From assembly GCA_029260515.1 (NCBI GenBank), contig JAJDDC010000063.1, positions 62,001 to 126,000 of the forward strand: a DNA stretch of 64,000 bases, read 5' to 3'. The position numbers were made by a program, and so were the translations under genes. Numbering within the stretch: the stretch's first letter is position 1; the number at the start of each line of letters is the position of its first letter. Under the pieces are notes generated by a model. The model had not been told where the DNA came from and did not search any database. It saw nothing but the letters and a program-made list of their open reading frames with translations. Shown one piece after another: positions 62,865 through 64,000 of this stretch. The stretch comes from Phycisphaerales bacterium (GTDB taxonomy: Bacteria > Planctomycetota > Phycisphaerae > Phycisphaerales > UBA1924).

Positions 62865-62944
62865 CGCGTGTCCTCCCGTGCCCCGAGTCTACTTCCGTCC
62901 ACCCCCCGCCACGCGGTACGCTGGGTCACGGCTAGGAGACCGCC

Positions 62945-63901
62945 ATGCCGCAACCCCGGATCGCCTGCTTCGCGTTGCTGACCGCCGCCACGCTCGGCGC
63001 CGCCCAGCCCGATGCCCCGCCCCCCGATGCCGATCGTCCCGTCGAGGCGACGAGCCTGCTCGGCGAGCCCCTGCACCGCCCGGCGCTGACCGACGCGGCA
63101 CGGGGGACGCTCGAGGCCAATCTCGCCGTGGCGAGGGCCGAGCTGGAGGCGAACCCCGACGACGAGATGGCGTGGATCTGGGTGGGGCGACGACTGGCAT
63201 ACCTAGGGCGGTACAACGACGCGATCGAGCACTACACTAAAGCCCTCGAGAAGTTCCCGAACAGCCACAAGCTCTACCGCCACCGGGGGCACAGGTATAT
63301 CACGGTCCGCGCGCTCGAAAAGGCGGAGGCGGACCTGGAGCACGCGGCGATGCTCGCCGAGAACCACCCCGACCAGATCGAGCCCGACGGCATCCCCAAC
63401 GTGCGCAACCAGCCCCGCTCGACGACGGGCTCGAACATCTGGTACCACCTCGCGCTCGTCCGCTATCTCCGGGGCGAGTTCCGGGAGGCGGGCGACAGGT
63501 TCGAGACGTGCCTGCGATTTTCGCGCAACCACGACATGATCGTGTCGACCAGGTACTGGATCTTCCTGTCACGCCTGCGCGAGGGTCGGGGGTGGGACGA
63601 CCTCGAGCCGATCCTGCGCCCGATCGACGCCGAGATGGACGTGATCGAGAACCACGCGTACCACCGGCTGCTGCTGCTGTTCCTGGGCCAGCTGCTCGAA
63701 GAAGATCTGATGGAGGGGCTGGAGCCGGGGGGCGTGGAGTACGCGACGATCGCCTACGGCGTCGCACGCGTCCGGGCGCTGGAGGGCGACGAGCGGGGCT
63801 GCCGAGAACTGCTCGAAGAGATCGTGAAGGATGAGATGTGGCCCGCGTTCGGGCACATCGCGGCCGAGGCGGACCTGGCGCGCCTCAAACGCGACGACTG
63901 A
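62945..63901 (+). CDS. Secreted TPR-repeat protein
   Basis: A 318-residue protein, start at 62945 with TAGGAG upstream. A signal peptide of about 20 residues ends near TLGAAQ. The body has TPR-type helical pairs, e.g. AWIWVGRRLAYLGRYNDAIE and HLALVRYLRGEFREAGDRFE. No enzymatic motif is visible. It is probably a periplasmic scaffold of unknown partner. Confidence 0.82.
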   Translation: MPQPRIACFALLTAATLGAAQPDAPPPDADRPVEATSLLGEPLHRPALTDAARGTLEANLAVARAELEANPDDEMAWIWVGRRLAYLGRYNDAIEHYTKALEKFPNSHKLYRHRGHRYITVRALEKAEADLEHAAMLAENHPDQIEPDGIPNVRNQPRSTTGSNIWYHLALVRYLRGEFREAGDRFETCLRFSRNHDMIVSTRYWIFLSRLREGRGWDDLEPILRPIDAEMDVIENHAYHRLLLLFLGQLLEEDLMEGLEPGGVEYATIAYGVARVRALEGDERGCRELLEEIVKDEMWPAFGHIAAEADLARLKRDD

Positions 63902-64000
63902 CTACTGCCCCTGCGCCAGCGTGAACCCACGCTCCCCGTCGAAGTTCTTCAGGGGCTGGAAGTCCGCGATCTCGAACTTCTCGGCGATCCGCCGCAGCAG
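63902..64000 (-). CDS. C-terminal end of an unidentified gene (partial)
   Basis: Read on the minus strand from the window edge, an open frame of 32 codons ends with TAG at 63904-63902. The visible end reads LLRRIAEKFEIADFQPLKNF and closes in GERGFTLAQGQ. It abuts the stop of the TPR gene, and convergent genes are usual in this window, so it is likely a real gene. The family cannot be told from so little. Confidence 0.6.
   Translation of the reverse strand: MLRRIAEKFEIADFQPLKNFDGERGFTLAQGQ

Overview
The window is a high-GC bacterial chromosome segment (about 70% G+C by eye). The gene content points to a planctomycete, most likely a Phycisphaerae-type organism: an exosortase gene in an exopolysaccharide (EPS) locus, an EF-hand/dockerin-like tail on a secreted beta-propeller, a pseudopilin-like secreted protein, a membrane protein with a double-CxxC zinc ribbon, futalosine-pathway menaquinone synthesis (MqnE), and several sulfotransferases and IRBP-type S41 peptidases. 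This placement is inferred from gene families; no rRNA is present.

Layout. 1-3037: end of an RND efflux pump, a ChaN-like lipoprotein, a small lipoprotein and ispF. 3026-20329 (minus strand): an 11-gene, 17 kb envelope block. In transcription order it holds a Wza-like export lipoprotein, exosortase, an EpsI-like partner, a giant TPR protein, a Wzc-like chain-length/tyrosine-kinase protein, an NAD-dependent epimerase, a WecA/MraY-type initiating transferase, a ParA ATPase, a VanZ-like protein, a MurJ/MviN flippase and an SDR. 20618-27875: lipA, three tandem S41 peptidase paralogues, an HD-GYP protein, an EVE protein and an aldose epimerase. 27966-33474: a Cys/Met-rich secreted protein, a coiled-coil protein with a Wzz-like region, an ECF sigma/anti-sigma pair and a pseudopilin-like protein. 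33512-38666: a secreted cyclophilin, a beta-barrel-like protein, tRNA-Ala(UGC) and a BNR-repeat lipoprotein with a dockerin-like tail. 38683-41832: an accessory patch of unrecognised genes with visibly lower G+C in part. 41829-53925: SixA, CrcB, EamA transporter, beta-CASP nuclease, S41/PDZ protease, proB-proA, zinc-ribbon membrane protein, mqnE and a membrane sulfotransferase. 54187-64000: dnaK, an rdgB gene carrying an in-frame transposase, PfkB kinase, TPR-sulfotransferase, ALDH7-type dehydrogenase with rpiA, cupin, TPR protein and the end of a further gene.

The most unusual feature is at 56162-57427. The rdgB/HAM1 (non-canonical purine NTP pyrophosphatase) reading frame stays open through a 199-codon insertion that encodes a REP-associated Y1 (HUH) transposase domain. 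The insertion is bounded by perfect 29-bp inverted repeats, each containing a palindrome, and both halves of HAM1 are intact in the same frame. The transposase part has no start codon of its own before its catalytic motif, so it appears to be made only as part of a HAM1-transposase-HAM1 protein. Other notable signals are a Wzc-like protein lacking the Walker A lysine, a candidate sigma-54 promoter before dnaK, and a conserved motif upstream of three envelope-related genes.

Genes are often coupled by 4-base stop/start overlaps (ATGA or GTGA; eight cases). Most long reading frames antisense to these genes are high-GC shadows and are left out. Start sites were chosen from Shine-Dalgarno sequences and family lengths and are predictions.
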